NCBI RefSeq assembly: GCF_000004195.4
Contig: NC_030680.2
Span: 2,792,964-2,856,963, forward strand
Direction: 5' to 3'
DNA length: 64,000 nucleotides
DNA from: Xenopus tropicalis
Taxonomy: Eukaryota > Chordata > Amphibia > Anura > Pipidae
Shown here: positions 23,690-35,784 of the stretch, piece after piece
How positions within the stretch are numbered: position 1 is the first letter of the stretch
Layout of the letters: each line of letters begins with the position of its first letter
Notes under the pieces: generated by a model
The model's input: only the letters and a program-made list of their open reading frames with translations
Database searches by the model: none
Told to the model about the DNA's origin: nothing
Made by a program: the position numbers and the translations under genes

Positions 23690-26600
23690 TGAATTCAGTG
23701 GAAGGTGATACCAACGCGTTTCAACCCAAAACACCTTTGTTAGGAGCTTAGCCCTTGATGAAGACCTTTTAGCTCAAAACACGTTGGGGTAGGCTTATGT
23801 ATGAGTGGGGTCAGTTTATCGAGTTCCCAACACGCTTCCCACTCGTGATGCAGTAGTTAACATAGAAATGCAGTCAAAGGCAGTTTTTTTTTTACCAACC
23901 CGACGCGTTTCAAACCAAAAAACTTTTTGTAGCGATCAGAGATAGAGGAGTCAAAATGTGGAATTTCTACCGTAACATTTTCATTTTGTTTTGTCTCTGG
24001 AAAATGTTGCTGTAGAAATGTTGTTTATTAATAAATTCTGACGCATTTCGACCCAAAAGTTCTCCATTGGGGGCACCTTTATGGTCAGTATAGACTGGGG
24101 CAGATCAGTTGTACAATAATATTTTCTTGTTATACATTGATGTGCCCTGTAGACAATATTTTCTCTACTGAACATATGAGCTGTAATGATTTTTATGTTT
24201 AAAATGCGTTTCTGGGTTTCGATGCAATAATTGTCTTGGACACAAAAACGCAAAAACTCCCAACAAACATTTCCCTAACAAGTTCCAACTGATGATGATC
24301 TTTGTGGTCAAATGTGTTGGGATTTGTTATAAAAAAAACTTTTGTACAAAAAATTGTCTAGATATATTTTGTAGTTCCGTGTCTAAAATTTAACTGTATT
24401 CAACTTATGGGTGGTGGCGATTTTTGTGTTTGAAATGCGTTTCTTCCTTTGGTGAAATAACTGTCCTGGTTGTAGAAGAAAGTAGAAGTGCAGACAGTGT
24501 TATTGTCAATAAAAACTTTTTGGATATTTTATGTTATAAAAAATTAAGTGCCCTGTGAACATTTTTTTCTGTACGTAAGCTTTTGGCTGGTATTGATTTT
24601 TATGTTTAAAATGCGTTTCTGGTTTTGGTACAATCATTTTCTTGGAAACAGAGACAGAGTCGGGAGAATTCTCTAGTAGAAATGTATTTTATAATGGATC
24701 CAAACGCGTTTCAACCTAAAGAGGAATTCCACAGTAAGGAATATTGTCATAGAAGAATGCTGAACATCTTATCCCAATACATTTCAGCAAACGGAATTTT
24801 CTTTTTGAATTGTGCTTCCATAGTTTAGTTTAGATACAATATTGTCTCAGATTTGATCAAGGAAATGTTATTGTAGAAAAAAAAATACTTTATGTTATCA
24901 CAATGCATTTCAATCTAAAATTCAGAGACAAAGACCTTTTATGGCGAAATGCGTTGAGATATAGGGATACAATATTCTTCTGTAAAAAGTTGTATTTGGA
25001 GCTTTGGTTTGATAATTATCTTGGATGGAGGAACAAAGTCAGGAAAATTGTTTGGTCTAAAAAGGTTTAATGCTGCCAAGGAGTTTTTAAGGTTAAAATG
25101 CGTTTGAATATTTTATAAAAAATATATACAATATTTTCTGCTTGGGGTGTCATTGAGTTTTGTGTTTGAAATGCGTTTTGGTTCAATAATTGTCTTGGAA
25201 ACAGTTTGGAAAATTATATTGTAGAAAAGTATTTTTAGCATCAAATTCCAACGCATTTCAACCTTGCTGTGATGTGTTGGTAAAATATGTTTCTAAAAAA
25301 ACATTTTCTTGACTCATTTTGAGCGCCAGGTATAGAACATTTTGTGAGTGTTATTGAGATCTGTGATCAGTTGTGCAATTTTGCTCAATAATGGGAACAC
25401 AAACAAAAAACTTTTATCTTGGAAATTTTTTTTCCATCAATTCCAAAAACATTTCAACTGTGTTGGAATTTGTTGGATTTTTTTTTTCTACACTTATACT
25501 TATTATCTTCTTCATATATTTGGAGTGTCATGCATAGAATTTTTTCTGATGGGTGGTATTGTATCCCTATGCATTTTAATGGAAAAGGTCTTTGTAAGAA
25601 TTCCCCTTACAAAGATCTTTTAGTTCGAAATGCGTTGAAATATGGCGTAATTTTTTTTTAAAAATTTTGTGTTTAAAATGCACTTCCAGAGTGCGATGGA
25701 ATAATTGTCTTAGACACAGGGACATGGTCAGAAATCTTTTTATAATATATTTGACCACAATTAGACCTGAAAGTTCTTGGTCAGGGGCTCGAAACGCGTC
25801 GGGATGTGTTAGAATTTTATTTTTCTACAATAATATTTCCTTGCTGTTTTTTGGAGGGCAGTTAGTGGAGTTTATCTATAATCAGGTTAGGGGTGGCGTC
25901 TGGAAACACCCACCGAGTGAGCACCTGCTATATGTTTGTGGTTGCTACATTTCGAACTTAAAGACAAAGATCTTTTAGTTCGAAATGCGTTGAAATATGC
26001 TGCAAAACATTTTTTGTCTATTTTGAGTTTAAAATGCAGTAATTGTCTCAGACTCAGGGACACCGTCAGAAATCTTTTTACAACGTATTTGACCATAATT
26101 AGACCTGAAAGTTCTTGGTCAGGGGCTCAATGAAGAGTGAAACGCGTTGGGATATGTGAATTTTATTTTTCTACAATAATATTTCCTTGCTGTATTTTGG
26201 AGCGCAGTTAGTGGAGTTTATCTATAATCAGGTTAGGGGTGCTGTCTGGAAACACCCACAGAGCGAGCACCCATTATATGTTTGTGGGTGCTACATTTCA
26301 AACTAAAAGACAAAGATCTTGAGTGGGATGGAATAATTGTCTTAGACACAGGGACATGGTCAGAAATCTTTTTATAATATATTTGTCCACAATTAGACCT
26401 GAAAGTTCTTGGTCAGGGGCTCGAAACGCGTCGGAATTTTATTTTTCTAAAATATTATTGCATCTGGAAACACCCGCCGAGTGAGCACCCATTATATGTT
26501 TGTGGGTGCTATATTTCTAACTAAAAGACAAAGATCTTTTAGTTCAAAATGCGTTGAAATATGTTGTAAAAATGTTTTTGTCTATTTTGAGTTTGAAAAG

Positions 26601-27620
26601 CAGTAATTGTCTCAGACTCAGGGACACCGTCAGAAATCTTTTTGCAACATATTTGACCACAAGTAGACGGGAAAGTTCTTGGTCAGGGGCTCAAAACGCG
26701 TCGGGATATGTTGGAATTTTATTTTTCTACAGTAATATTTCTTTGCTGTATTTTGGAGCGCAGTTAGTGGAATTTATCTATAATCAGGTTAGGGGTGGCG
26801 TCTGGAAACACCCACAGAGCGAGCACCTGTTATATGTTCGTAGTTGCTACATTTCGAACTAAAAGACAAAGATCTTTTAGTTCGAAATGCGTTGAAATAT
26901 GCTGTAAAAAATTTTTTGTCTGTTTTGAGTTTAAAATGCAGTAATTGTCTCAGACACAGGGACACCGTCAGAAATCTTTTTGCAACATATTTGACCACAA
27001 TTAGACCTGAAAGTTCTTGGTCAGGGCCTCGATGAAGAGTGAAACGTGTAGGGCTATGTTAGAATTTTATTTTTCTACAATAATATTTCCTTGCTGTATT
27101 TTGTAGCGCAGTTAGTGGAGTTTATCTATAATCAGGTTAGGGGTGGCATCTGGAAACACCCACAGAGCGAGCACCCATTATATGTTTGTGGGTGCTACAT
27201 TTCGAACTAAAAGACAAAGATCTTTTAGTTCGAAATGCGTTGAAATATGCTGTAAATTTTTTTTTTGGTCTATTTTGAGTTTAAAATGCAGTAATTGTCT
27301 CAGACTCAGGGACACCGTCAGAAATCGTTTTGCAACATATTTGACCACAATTAGACCTGAAAGTTCTTGGTCAGGGGCTCAAAACGCGTCGGGATATGTT
27401 GGAATTTTATTTTTCTACAATAATATTTCTTTGCTGTATTTTGGAGTGGAGTGTATCTATAATCAGGCTAGGGGTGGCGTCTGGAAAGATCCGCAGAGTG
27501 AGCACCCATTATATGTTTGTGGGTGCTACATTTTGAACTAGAAGACAAAGATCTTTTAGTTCGAAATGCGTTTGGGGGGGGGGCATCTGGAAACAGAACA
27601 AGCACCCGTTATACAGTATA
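23690..27620 (+). repeat. ~340-bp palindrome-rich tandem array with ACGCGT motifs
   Basis: Right half (about 25580-27570): roughly six units of 330-355 bp, each with TTCTTGGTCAGGGGCTC, AAACGCGTCGGGATATGTT, TTTCTACAATAATATTTC, TCTATAATCAGGTTAGGGGT, GAGCACCCATTATATGTTTG and a palindrome. The palindrome at 26852-26887 has 15-base arms (TTTCGAACTAAAAGA and its complement) around six bases. One copy near 26313 is truncated. The left half holds decayed relatives with AACGCGTTTCAACC and AAATGCGTTTC. Open frames of up to 132 codons are read-through of units. Confidence 0.85.
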
Positions 27621-28440
27621 TTTGTGGGTGCTACAGGGACACCCCAAACTCGTTTGTATCCGAGTCAACAATGGTTGTATTTAAGCCCATTCATTCGTTG
27701 CCACTCTCTCTCCCCGTGCGCTCACGCGTTTCCAGCCCAGTAGATGTTTATTCTCGCCGCGGATTTACACGCCCCGCTTATTTCAAACAATCCTGGGACT
27801 TAAACTTACATGAAAGAAATGTACATTTAGAAAAGCGCCCGGGGCCCTCGCCGAATCTTCAAATATTTTGTAACTGTATCTGTATGGAAATTTGTTTTGC
27901 CGTCTCTTCCCCCTTCTCGTTGCCTCGGGGCAGCTCCTTGTCAGCTCTTTGGTCGCGAGCAGAAGGGGGAAATGCAAATCTAATACTGTTAGTTATCTAA
28001 TCTAATTAGCCGCCTCTCGTTTGCCTGACGAGGGGATTAAAAGCGGGGCGTCGCGGCCCCCAAACCGTGCGTTTGTCGCGGGGCCCTCACTGCTCCGTAC
28101 GTAAATAATGGAAAATAATGATTTATTTATGTAGAACTCCCAGAATTCCGACCCGAGCGCTGGATTAGACCTAAAAAAAACATTTACTCGCAGTAATTGG
28201 CAAAGAGCAACTTTTTTTTTTTTTTTTTTTCATGAAATCTAATTTTGTTTCGCAGTTGTAGCAGCGAGGCCATGGGGGAAATCTCGCGTCTCGGGGAACA
28301 TTCCGAGTGGGGTTTTTATGTTTTCTTTATTAATTCCTCGGCTTGCTGATTTTTCTAGACGGGTTTGAAAGGGGTCTGTCTGGTGCTGTAACGAGGCTGG
28401 AAGGTTGGGGAGAGCGTAACTGTTTGTGAGCGGCAGAGGC
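27621..28440. other. Single-copy intron, candidate conserved element
   Basis: Complex sequence without repeats. 27960-28030 carries an octamer (ATGCAAAT) followed by TTATCTAATCTAATTAGCCG. 28100-28200 continues with similar texture, then a T-run at 28211-28230. The frames 27566-28000 and 27783-27977 lie on opposite strands over the same DNA and have no recognisable domain. Confidence 0.4.
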
Positions 28441-29548
28441 GGCTACTGGAGCCCAGGTGGGAAGGGTGAGGGGCAGTGAGAGGAGCCCAACCCTACCGGA
28501 GCCCAGGTGGGAAATGGCAGTGAGAGGAACCCAACTCCCAACCATACCGGAGCCCAGGTGGGAAGGGTGAGGGGCAGTGAGAGGAGCCCAAAGCCCAACC
28601 CTACCGGAGCCCAGGTGGGAAGGGTGAGGGGCAGATGGCAGTGAGAGGAGCCCAAAGCCCAACCCTACCGGAGCCCAGGTGGGAAGGGTAAGGGGCAGTG
28701 AGAGGAGCCCAAAGCCCAACCCTACCGGAGCCCAGGTGGGAAGGGTGAGGGGCAGATGGCAGTGAGAGGAGCCCAAAGCCCAACCCTACCGGAGCCCAGG
28801 TGGGAAGGGTGAGGGGCAGATGGCAGTGAGAGGAACCCAACTCCCAACCATACCGGAGCCCAGGTGGGAAGGGTGAGGGGCAGTGAGAGGAGCCCAAAGC
28901 CCAACCCTACCGGAGCCCAGGTGGGAAGGGTGAGGGGCAGATGGCAGTGAGAGGAGCCCAAAGCCAAACCCTACCGGAGCCCAGGTGGGAAGGGTGAGGG
29001 GCAGATGGCAGTGAGAGGAGCCCAAAGCCCAACCCTACCGGAGCCCAGGTGGGAAGGGTGAGGGGCAGATGGCAGTGAGAGGAGCCCAAAGCCCAACCCT
29101 ACCGGAGCCCAGGTGGGAAGGGTGAGGGGCAGATGGCAGTGAGAGGAACCCAACTCCCAACCATACCGGAGCCCAGGTGGGAAGGGTGAGGGGCAGATGG
29201 CAGTGAGAGGAGCCCAAAGCCAAACCCTACCGGAGCCCAGGTGGGAAGGGTGAGGGGCAGATGGCAGTGAGAGGAGCCCAAAGCCCAACCCTACCGGAGC
29301 CCAGGTGGGAAGGGTGAGGGGCAGATGGCAGTGAGAGGAACCCAACTCCCAACCATACCGGAGCCCAGGTGGGAAGGGTGAGGGGCAGTGAGAGGAGCCC
29401 AAAGCCCAACCCTACCGGAGCCCAGGTGGGAAGGGTGAGGGGCAGATGGCAGTGAGAGGAACCCAACTCCCAACCATACCGGAGCCCAGGTGGGAAGGGT
29501 GAGGGGCAGTGAGAGGAGCCCAAAGCCCAACCCTACCGGAGCCCAGGT
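28441..29548 (+). repeat. 64-bp G-rich tandem array (family J)
   Basis: About 18 units of 64 bp (57-58 bp when AGATGGC is missing): GGAGCCCAGGTGGGAAGGGT, GAGGGGCAGATGGCAGTGAG, then one of two endings, AGCCCAAAGCCCAACCCTAC or AACCCAACTCCCAACCATAC. The two endings are interspersed in a pattern suggesting multi-unit duplication. Each unit has GGTGGGAAGGGTGAGGGG, four close G-runs on the sense strand. The minus-strand frames are repeat read-through. Confidence 0.97.
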
Positions 29549-29660
29549 GTCGCTGGCTGTTGGCTGCCCCAGGACTGCCCTGGGCACAAAGGAACCCTGG
29601 AACTGCCCTGCCAGTTATTCCACAGTTTCCCTTAGACAGCTATCTTATATTGGACATACA
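29549..29660. other. Short single-copy spacer
   Basis: About 110 bp between two arrays; nothing recognised. Confidence 0.5.
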
Positions 29661-30108
29661 GAGTAACATATAAAGCATCCGATACAAGAGGTGAAGAGAG
29701 CCCTGCCCAAAAGAGCTTACACTCTACAAGGAGTAACATATAAAGCAATCAGTAACCGATACAGGAGGGGAAGAGAGCCCTGCCCAAAAGAGCTTACAAT
29801 CTACAAGGAGTAACATATAAAGCAATCAGTAACCGATACAGGAGGGGAAGGGAGCCCTGCCCAAAAGAGCTTACACTCTACAAGGAGTAACATATAAAGC
29901 AATCAGTAACCGATACAGGAGGGGAAGGGAGCCCTGCCCAAAAGAGCTTACACTCTACAAGGAGTAACATATAAAGCAATCAGTAACCGATACAGGAGGG
30001 GAAGGGAGCCCTGCCCAAAAGAGCTTACACTCTACAAGGAGTAACATATAAAGCAATCAGTAACCGATACAGGAGGGGAAGGGAGCCCTGCCCAAAAGAG
30101 CTTACACT
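29661..30108. repeat. 77-bp tandem array (family K)
   Basis: About six units of 77 bp: GAGTAACATATAAAGCAATC, AGTAACCGATACAGGAGGGG, GAGCCCTGCCCAAAAGAGCT, TACACTCTACAAG. The first unit is shorter. The GCCCAAAAGAGCTTACACTC portion resembles a dispersed frog repeat and is related to the fragment near 8600. Confidence 0.95.
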
Positions 30109-30592
30109 CATACCTTTCTTATACCCCTCATATCTCTCTTATACCCCTCATACCTCTCTTATACCCCTCATATCTCTCTTATACCCCTCATATCTCTCTT
30201 ATACCCCTCATATCTCTCTTATACCCCTCATATCTCTCTTATACCCCTTATATCTCTCTTATACCCCTCATATCTCTCTTATACCCCTTATAGCTCTCTT
30301 ATACCCCTCATATCTCTCTTATACCCCTCATATCTCTCTTATACCCCTCATATCTCTCTTATACCCCTCATATCTCTCTTATACCCCTTATATCTCTCTT
30401 ATACCCCTCATATCTCTCTTATACCCCTTATAGCTCTCTTATACCCCTCATATCTCTCTTAAACCCCTCATATCTCTCTTATACCCCTTATATCTCACTT
30501 ATACCCATCATATCTCTCTTATACCCCTCATACCCCACTTATACCCCTCATACCCCACTTATACCCCTCATACCCCACACATACATAATACA
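30109..30592. repeat. 20-bp tandem array
   Basis: About 23 units of 20 bp, ATACCCCTCATATCTCTCTT, with variants CCCTTATA and TAGCTCTC. The last units degrade to ATACCCCACTT. It directly adjoins the 77-bp array, within the sequence CTTACACTCATACC. Confidence 0.96.
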
Positions 30593-31118
30593 CCTTGTAC
30601 CCCTTGTAGCCCTAATACCCATTATATCCTTAATACCCCTCTAATACGATGTTCTGGGACTAAATTATTTGTATATGAATTTGCCCAAATGATCAGAGAA
30701 ACGTGTTGGTGAGACTGTGAGTCCGGCCTTTGCACCGCGCGTTTCGCTGGCAGATTCCCGGCTTCTCCCATAATTGGAAGCAGATCCCGGGCGGCAGCGA
30801 CGCAGCTTTGAGTTTAAGAAAAACCGAATCCACTTAGGAATTTTACACCCATTAAATAAGGGAAACAAAGCGGCCGGGGGGGTCGCACCATACGGGGAGC
30901 GAGTGCCAAACCGCAACAAATAGGGGGGAATAAAAATGTAACATTGTGTCATCTCTTAACTGAGGGAGGAACCGACTGTCAGCAAAATGTACTGCAGCTT
31001 TGTACCCCCCCCCGGCCCCCCCGGCCCAGAACCCACCCAGGGAACTGTCTCATTTACTTGTCTTTCTGTCAACGCCCATCAGAACTTCTGTGGTTTTTCT
31101 ACTGTCCATGTATATTGT
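30593..31118. other. Single-copy intronic stretch
   Basis: No gene recognised. It has C-runs near 31005-31021. 30700-30900 is moderately GC-rich single-copy sequence. The overlapping open frames on opposite strands are unsupported. Confidence 0.4.
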
Positions 31119-32042
31119 GAGAGCAGGGCAGGCAGTAACCCTTCCAACACTTTCCCCTGTCTCTGCCCCTATATATTAGGTACCTACCTAGTGCTACCAA
31201 CCCCTATTTCTGTAGGGAAATGAGAGCAGGGCAGGCAGTAACCCTTCCAACACTTTCCCCTGTCTCTGCCCCTATATATTAGGTACCTACCTAGTGCTAC
31301 CAACCCCTATTTCTGTAGGGAAATGAGAGCAGAGCAGGCAGTAACCCTTCCAACACTTTCCCCTGTCTCTGTCCCTATATATTAGGTACCTACCTAGTGC
31401 TACCAACCCCTATTTCTGTAGGGAAATGAGAGCAGGGCAGGCAGTAACCCTTCCAGCACTTTCCCCTGTCTCTGCCCCTATATATTAGGTACCTACCTAG
31501 TGCTACCAACCCCTATTTCTGTAGGGAAATGAGAGCAGGGCAGGCAGTAACCCTTCCAGCACTTTCCCCTGTCTCTGCCCCTATATATTAGGTACCTACC
31601 TAGTGCTACCAACCCCTATTTCTGTAGGGAAATGAGAGCAGGGCAGGCAGTAACCCTTCCAGCACTTTCCCCTGTCTCTGCCCCTATATATTAGGTACCT
31701 ACCTAGTGCTACCAACCCCTATTTCTGTAGGGAAATGAGAGCAGGGCAGGCAGTAACCCTTCCAGCACTTTCCCCTGTCTCTGCCCCTATATATTAGGTA
31801 CCTACCTAGTGCTACCAACCCCTATTTCTGTAGGGAAATGAGAGCAGGGCAGGCAGTAACCCTTCCAACCCTTCCCCTGTCTCTGCCCCTATATATTAGG
31901 TACCTACCTAGTGCTACCAACCCCTATTTCTGTAGGGAAATGAGAGCAGGGCAGGCAGTAACCCTTCCAACACTTTCCCCTGTCTCTGCCCCTATATATT
32001 AGGTACCTACCTAGTGCTACCAACCCCTATTTCTGTAGGGAA
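31119..32042 (+). repeat. 103-bp tandem array (family L, copy 1)
   Basis: Nine units of 103 bp: GAGAGCAGGGCAGGCAGTAA, CCCTTCCAACACTTTCCCCT, GTCTCTGCCCCTATATATTA, GGTACCTACCTAGTGCTACC, AACCCCTATTTCTGTAGGGA. TAGGTACCTA is a palindrome. Spacing was checked at 31119, 31222, 31325 and 31428. The same family occurs at 50150-50645 and 55205-56041. Confidence 0.97.
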
Positions 32043-32485
32043 TGAGAGCAGAGTGGGCAGTAACTGGTTACACAATAAGAGGGAATTATGGGAAGACACA
32101 ATTTAAAGGTTTGTGGGACAGAGGATTAAAGGCCAAGTATAGTTTGAGGGAAGGTTTATTACTATGGCAGTTCCTGTATATATTCTGACTCCCGGTCCCT
32201 ACTGGGGGGGGACAGGGCGGTTGCTACGTTGGGGTCACACGTATAAAAGAGAAAAGACAAAGGCGCCACATAAGGAAAAGTGACAGTTGGGTGAGATGTG
32301 AGTGTGAGGCAGTTGCTATATGTACATCCCATAACATCGTCCCCCCCGTCCCTATGGAAACCAAACCCAGTGAAAGTTTGAGCCCCATAAATTTCATCTG
32401 AGTCGTTAAGAACATTTAAATTAAAGGGGAACTAAATTACTATCTATATCTATATTACTGATATTTCCGTATATCTGGATATATC
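32043..32485. other. Single-copy intronic stretch
   Basis: No gene recognised. AAATTAAAGGGGAACTAAAT near 32415 resembles the edge of dispersed frog elements. It leads into the 59-bp array through an ATATCTATAT-type patch. Confidence 0.4.
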
Positions 32486-33470
32486 TAGAATCTGCCCCTG
32501 GGTAACTGAGCTGCCCGACTGAACCCCCAGAGAGTAGAACAGTTCAGAATCTGCCCCGGGGTAACTGGGCTGCCCCATTGAACCCCCAGAGAGTAGAACA
32601 GTTCAGAATCTGCCCCTGGGTAACTGAGCTGCCCGACTGAATCCCCAGATAGTAGAACAGTTCAGAATCTGCCCCTGGGTAACTGGGCTGCCCGACTGAA
32701 TCCCCAGATAGTAGAACAGTTCAGAATCTGCCCCTGGGTAACTGCCCGACTGAACCCCCAGAGAGTAGAACAGTTCAGAATCTGCCCCTGGGTAACTGGG
32801 CTGCCCCATTGAACCCCCAGAGAGTAGAACAGTTCAGAATCTGCCCCTGGGTAACTGGGCTGCCCGACTGAACCCCCAGAGAGTAGAACAGTTCAGAATC
32901 TGCCCCTGGGTAACTGGGCTGCCCCATTGAACCCCCAGAGAGTAGAACAGTTCAGAATCTGCCCCGGGGTAACTGGGCTGCCCGACTGAACCCCCAGAGA
33001 GTAGAACAGTTCAGAATCTGCCCCTGGGTAACTGGGCTGCCCCATTGAACCCCCAGAGAGTAGAACAGTTCAGAATCTGCCCCTGGGTAACTGAGCTGCC
33101 CGACTGAACCCCCAGAGAGTAGAACAGTTCAGAATCTGCCCCTGGGTAACTGAGCTGCCCGACTGAACCCCCAGAGAGTAGAACAGTTCAGAATCTGCCC
33201 CTGGGTAACTGGGCTGCCCCATTGAACCCCCAGAGAGTAGAACAGTTCAGAATCTGCCCCTGGGTAACTGGGCTGCCCGACTGAACCCCCAGAGAGTAGA
33301 ACAGTTCAGAATCTGCCCCTGGGTAACTGGGCTGCCCCATTGAACCCCCAGAGAGTAGAACAGTTCAGAATCTGCCCCGGGGTAACTGAGCTGCCCGACT
33401 GAATCCCCAGATAGTAGAACAGTTCAGAATCTGCCCCTGGGTAACTGAGCTGCCCAACTGAACCCCCAGA
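32486..33470. repeat. 59-bp tandem array
   Basis: About 17 units of 59 bp: AGAATCTGCCCCTGGGTAAC, TGGGCTGCCCGACTGAACCC, CCAGAGAGTAGAACAGTTC. Two interspersed types (GCCCGACTGAA and GCCCCATTGAA) alternate in part of the array, suggesting dimer duplication. One unit near 32735 has lost about seven bases. Confidence 0.96.
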
Positions 33471-34009
33471 GAAACAATGGAATTGAAATACGTGTTTGGA
33501 AGTTGAACCAATAACCAATAACGGCTGAAGGTGCTGCCCTTTGGTTTTTGGGGTGCAACTCCCTGCACCCTGCGACGATTGGATACAACACAGCGGCAGC
33601 AGCGCATTCCCCTGAATGAGGGAATCTCCCCGCGTTCTACTGAGTCGGAACTGCCCGTGCGTTTGGCTTCAGCCGCCCCTGCCGTCTCCATTCATCATTC
33701 TCCATTTAATTGTAAAAACCTGCTGAAACCCTAATTCCCCTGTATGAAAATAAGCAGTAGCCCCCGGCCGGGCGGAGGGAGGCTTTGAAGCCGGGCGGCT
33801 ACTGAGTCCATTAAGCAGAGCCGGAGGGATGATTTATTGGGCGTTATACGCAGTCTGCAGAGGGGAAACATCACTAAGTGAATGAGCGCCCCCCGGGGAC
33901 AGACCTTTCCTCCCCTCCGTTTGACTGCGCCGTGTCTTCTAATGGGGCCCTTAATTCCTCTCATATGCGCTCAGTCCCAGGGCCCCGGCCAGCGGGGGCA
34001 GAACCTGCC
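33471..34009. other. Single-copy intronic stretch
   Basis: No gene recognised. Complex, CpG-containing sequence at 33540-33970 lies between two arrays. Frames on both strands overlap and none shows a domain. Possibly regulatory, but unsupported. Confidence 0.35.
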
Positions 34010-35248
34010 CATAATGTACCCCCTACTGTAAATGATAAGGATATTAGCAGTCACTGAGGGGTTCTGTGCCCATATAAAGGCACAAGGCTGCAGGCTGAGT
34101 TATACAGGGAACTCTGAGTATCACTCATGTATTATAAGGGATACTGTACCCCCTACTGTAAATGATAAGGATATTAGCAGTCACTGAGGGGTTCTGTGCC
34201 CCCCATATAAAGGCACAAGGCTGCAGGCTGAGTTATACAGGGAACTCTGAGTATCACTCATGTATTATAAGGGGTAATGTACCCCCTACTGTAAATGATA
34301 AGGATATTAGCAGTCACTGAGGGGTTCTGTGCCCCCCATATAAAGGCACAAGGCTGCAGGCTGAGTTATACAGGGAACTCTGAGTATCACTCATGTATTA
34401 TAAGGGATAATGTACCCCCTACTGTAAATGATAAGGATATTAGCAGTCACTGAGGGGTTCTGTGCCCCCCATATAAAGGCACAAGGCTGCAGGCTGAGTT
34501 ATACAGGGAACTCTGAGTATCACTCATGTATTATAAGGGATACTGTACCCCCTACTGTAAATGATAAGGATATTAGCAGTCACTGAGGGGTTCTGTGCCC
34601 CCCATATAAAGGCACAAGGCTGCAGGCTGAGTTATACAGGGAACTCTGAGTATCACTCATGTATTATAAGGGATACTGTACCCCCTACTGTAAATGATAA
34701 GGATATTAGCAGTCACTGAGGGGTTCTGTGCCCCCCATATAAAGGCACAAGGCTGCAGGCTGAGTTATACAGGGAACTCTGAGTATCACTCATGTATTAT
34801 AAGGGATACTGTACCCCCTACTGTAAATGATAAGGATATTAGCAGTCACTGAGGGGTTCTGTGCCCCCCATATAAAGGCACAAGGCTGCAGGCTGAGTTA
34901 TACAGGGAACTCTGAGTATCACTCATGTATTATAAGGGATAATGTACCCCCTACTGTAAATGATAAGGATATTAGCAGTCACTGAGGGGTTCTGTGCCCC
35001 CCATATAAAGGCACAAGGCTGCAGGCTGAGTTATACAGGGAACTCCGAGTATCACTCATGTATTATAAGGGATAATGTACCCCCTACTGTAAATGATAAG
35101 GATATTAGCAGTCACTGAGGGGTTCTGTGCCCATATAAAGGCACAAGGCTGCAGGCTGAGTTATACAGGGAACTCTGAGTATCACTCATGTATTATAAGG
35201 GATAATGTACCCCCTACTGTAACTGATAAGGATATTAGCAGTCACTGA
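34010..35248 (+). repeat. 133-bp tandem array
   Basis: About nine units of 133 bp (130 bp where CCC is missing): TGTACCCCCTACTGTAAATG, ATAAGGATATTAGCAGTCAC, TGAGGGGTTCTGTGCCCCCC, ATATAAAGGCACAAGGCTGC, AGGCTGAGTTATACAGGGAA, CTCTGAGTATCACTCATGTA. Each unit has an ATATAAAGG word, so TATA-like motifs recur every 133 bp. I do not consider them promoters. Confidence 0.97.
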
Positions 35249-35784
35249 GTGCCTTACTATACACACTGCCTCACTATAATCGCAGCATTGGGCTCAGTGT
35301 ATGTCTCGCTGCAGTCAGTGACGGCACAATGGGGGGGCCGGGGGTCTCGCTCCTGCTGCGCCTGTTTGATTTCATCGACATACAAAATAAACTTGTGTTA
35401 CTCTAAAAACAAACGCACTTCCCCGTGTCAGCGCCGCGGCTTTGTTAGCAGAACCATTAGCAGCCGCTCAGCTCTTCCATCAGATAAAGTAATTACAGTT
35501 TATGTCTGTGGCTTTTTCACGCTGCGTTTGTTAAGAACAGGGTCTCACATCATTTATTCCTTCTTATGGCGGAATCAGATCTACGGCTCATCCTGACTGC
35601 CGGCAGCGGGGGGTTACTGCTCCTTCCCTCGTACCCCCCGGGGGGGGGGGGAATTCTGCAGGGAATCTTGGGTTTTGTCACCAACCAATAACCTTCTCTC
35701 CTATGGGCTGTCTGTCTGTCTGTCTGTCTGGGGGTGGGGGGGTCTGACAAATGTTCTGTTATGCGCTGGGTCCATAGAACTGTC
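35249..35784. other. Single-copy intronic stretch
   Basis: No gene recognised. 35400-35570 is complex single-copy sequence (CAGATAAAGTAATTACAGTT) that could be a conserved element. A G-run lies near 35639-35650 and a short (CTGT)n at 35708-35729. Confidence 0.4.

Noticed and set aside
34010..35248. Series of TATA-box promoters (ATATAAAGG every 133 bp)
   Set aside because: The word is part of a repeated unit and no other promoter element accompanies it.
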